Part shown: positions 6,595 through 7,308 of the stretch, piece after piece
How positions within the stretch are numbered: the stretch's first letter is position 1
How the letters are laid out: each line of letters starts with the position of its first letter
From: Candidatus Rokuibacteriota bacterium
GTDB lineage: Bacteria > Methylomirabilota > Methylomirabilia > Rokubacteriales > JACOUJ01
Assembly: GCA_016177865.1 (NCBI GenBank)
Contig: JACOUJ010000358.1
Coordinates: 1 to 7,308, forward strand
Direction of reading: 5' to 3'
DNA: 7,308 nt
Made by a program: the position numbers and the translations under genes
Notes under the pieces: model-generated
The model's input: only the letters and a program-made list of their open reading frames with translations
Told to the model about the DNA's origin: nothing
The model's database searches: none

Positions 6595-6621
6595 TCGGAA
6601 GGGGGGCATGCCCCCCTCCGA
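6595..6621. repeat. GC-rich hairpin 2 containing an 18-base perfect palindrome
   Basis: AGGGGGGCATGCCCCCCT (6600-6617) is perfectly palindromic. The pairing extends outward through TCGG (6595-6598) with CCGA (6618-6621), leaving A6599 bulged. The result is a very stable 12-pair stem or cruciform, allowing for a small loop at the centre. The bases after it (GTGAAACAAGG) contain no T-run. It may be a REP-like element, an RNA-stabilising hairpin, or a binding site for a dimeric protein. Confidence 0.65.
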
Positions 6622-6660
6622 GTGAAACAAGGGGGAGCAGTGGGGCTCACCTCTCGTAAT

Positions 6661-6670
6661 AAAAAGGAGG
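6661..6670 (+). promoter_or_regulatory. Ribosome binding site of the second binding protein
   Basis: AAAAAGGAGG lies eight bases before ATG at 6679. It is the strongest Shine-Dalgarno on the plus strand of the window and fixes the start. With the preceding spacer it suggests that this binding protein is translated independently and strongly. Confidence 0.85.
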
Positions 6671-6678
6671 GCCAAGGC

Positions 6679-7308
6679 ATGAGCAAAAAACTGAGCGTCT
6701 TCATCCTGGCAATCGCGGTCCTGATCGGGATGGCGGGACCGGGACCGGTCTGGGCGCAGAAGGGGCCGATCAAGATCGGCTACATGGCTCCGCTGACGGG
6801 CGGGGCCGCCCAGGTCGGCAAGGACATGGTGAACGGGTTCATGATGTGGCTAGAGGAGAACGAAAACCAGATCGCCGGGCGGAAGGTCGAGGTGATCGTC
6901 GAGGACACCCAGGGCCAGCCTGCGATCGCGCTGACCAAGCTGAGAAAGCTCGTCGAGAGTGATAAGGTGCACGTCCTGGCCGGGGGCCTCTTCGCCCACG
7001 TGGGCTACGCGCTCGCGCCGAAGGTTGATCAGTACCAAGTGCCGATGCTCTACCCGGTGATGGCGGCGGACGACCTCACGCAACGCAAGCCGACCAAATG
7101 GGTGGTGCGGACCGGCTGGACCTCGAGCCAGCCCTCCCATCCGTTCGGTGAGTATGTCGCGAAGACCCTTGGATATAAGAAGGTCGTCACCATCGCCATG
7201 GACTACTCCTTCGGCTGGGAAGTGGTCGGAGGATTCCAGAAAACCTTCGAGGAAGCGGGCGGGCAGGTTATTCAAAAGCTCTGGCCGCCGCTCGACACTA
7301 GCGACTTC
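6679..7308 (+). CDS. Second LIV-type ABC transporter substrate-binding protein; 3' end outside window
   Basis: The first 210 residues are present and open to the window edge. A Sec signal peptide, MSKKLSVFILAIAVLIGMAG onward, has likely cleavage after VWA at residue 26 (before QKGPIKIG). The mature part is Peripla_BP_6: IKIGYMAPLTGGAAQVGKDM (31-50), VHVLAGGLFAHVGYALAPKV (97-116), MAADDLTQRKPTK (128-140), KKVVTIAMDYSFGWEVVGGF (168-187) and AGGQVIQKLWPPL (193-205). It is clearly a paralogue of the protein at 3419-4642: aligned by hand from ADDLTQRK onward, about 51 of 81 residues are identical with no gap. Differences fall where ligand selectivity is often set (for example GGLFAHVGYA against GPLAAFEAYA, and RTGWTSSQPSHPFG against RATSNSSLPTQPFG), so it may bind a related but different ligand. 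It probably shares, or begins a new set of, permease and ATPase genes downstream. Confidence 0.9.
   Translation, partial: MSKKLSVFILAIAVLIGMAGPGPVWAQKGPIKIGYMAPLTGGAAQVGKDMVNGFMMWLEENENQIAGRKVEVIVEDTQGQPAIALTKLRKLVESDKVHVLAGGLFAHVGYALAPKVDQYQVPMLYPVMAADDLTQRKPTKWVVRTGWTSSQPSHPFGEYVAKTLGYKKVVTIAMDYSFGWEVVGGFQKTFEEAGGQVIQKLWPPLDTSDF

Larger units (their letters stand above)
6482..6678. other. Structured intergenic spacer between the LivM-type gene and the second binding protein
   Basis: This 197-base spacer interrupts an otherwise tightly packed set. It contains an outer inverted repeat, GAAAGAGCT (6510-6518) and AGCTCTTTC (6549-6557), and two GC-rich hairpins listed separately. A short weak stem, CCTC/GAGG, lies at about 6582-6593. 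The last 18 bases hold the next gene's ribosome binding site. No good sigma70 promoter was recognised. The block 6549-6625 resembles a dispersed intergenic repeat or a structured leader more than unique sequence, but no second copy lies in the window to test this. Confidence 0.55.

Noticed and set aside
6560..6621. Intrinsic terminator after the livM-type gene
   Set aside because: The stems are strong, but no run of T follows on either strand, so a canonical factor-independent terminator is not supported.
6536..6625. A 29-codon open frame (MGEHQLFRAPALLAQPSGEV...) in the spacer
   Set aside because: There is no ribosome binding site before it, and nearly all of its length is hairpin sequence, so it is most likely a chance frame through the structured element.
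1..7308. CRISPR array, insertion sequence, tRNA, rRNA or phage genes
   Set aside because: No regular spaced repeats, transposase motifs, terminal inverted repeats, cloverleaf sequence or conserved rRNA stretches were recognised on either strand.

Overview
The window is high-GC bacterial DNA, about two-thirds G+C by eye. It is densely packed, with coupled genes and few gaps. The gene types (large molybdenum hydroxylase subunit, PuuE-like deacetylase, several LIV-type ABC transporter genes) and the GC-rich hairpin-bearing spacer fit a soil or sediment bacterium, perhaps a Rokubacteria/Methylomirabilota-type lineage or a proteobacterium. That placement is inference from style only; no marker gene is present.

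Layout. On the minus strand, 1-786 is the N-terminal 262 residues of a polysaccharide deacetylase of the PuuE (allantoinase-like) type, with a good ribosome binding site and a candidate promoter; its 3' end lies outside the window. A 290-base spacer (787-1076) separates it from a plus-strand gene set that reads away from it. This spacer is not empty: it holds a candidate promoter pair around 838-844, a 16-base inverted repeat, and what looks like the scar of a deleted amidohydrolase gene (about 935-1061), with an N-terminal DTHAHF motif and a typical C-terminal tail in different frames.

The plus strand then carries a complete molybdopterin-binding large subunit of the xanthine dehydrogenase/CoxL (form II) superfamily (1077-3422). 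It is coupled by an ATGA overlap to a LIV-type periplasmic substrate-binding protein (3419-4642). LivH-type (4653-5507) and LivM-type (5507-6481) permeases follow. After a 197-base spacer with strong GC-rich hairpins (6482-6678), a second, paralogous substrate-binding protein begins (6679) and runs off the end.

How they may work together: the two binding proteins and two permeases are parts of a branched-chain-amino-acid-type (HAAT family) importer, but no LivG/LivF ATPases lie in the window. The oxidoreductase, deacetylase and amidohydrolase remnant suggest that the imported compound may be a nitrogen-containing or carbonyl/heterocyclic metabolite (for example purine or ureide-like) that is hydroxylated and hydrolysed. 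This is inference from neighbourhood only. No mobile element, CRISPR array, tRNA or rRNA was seen.
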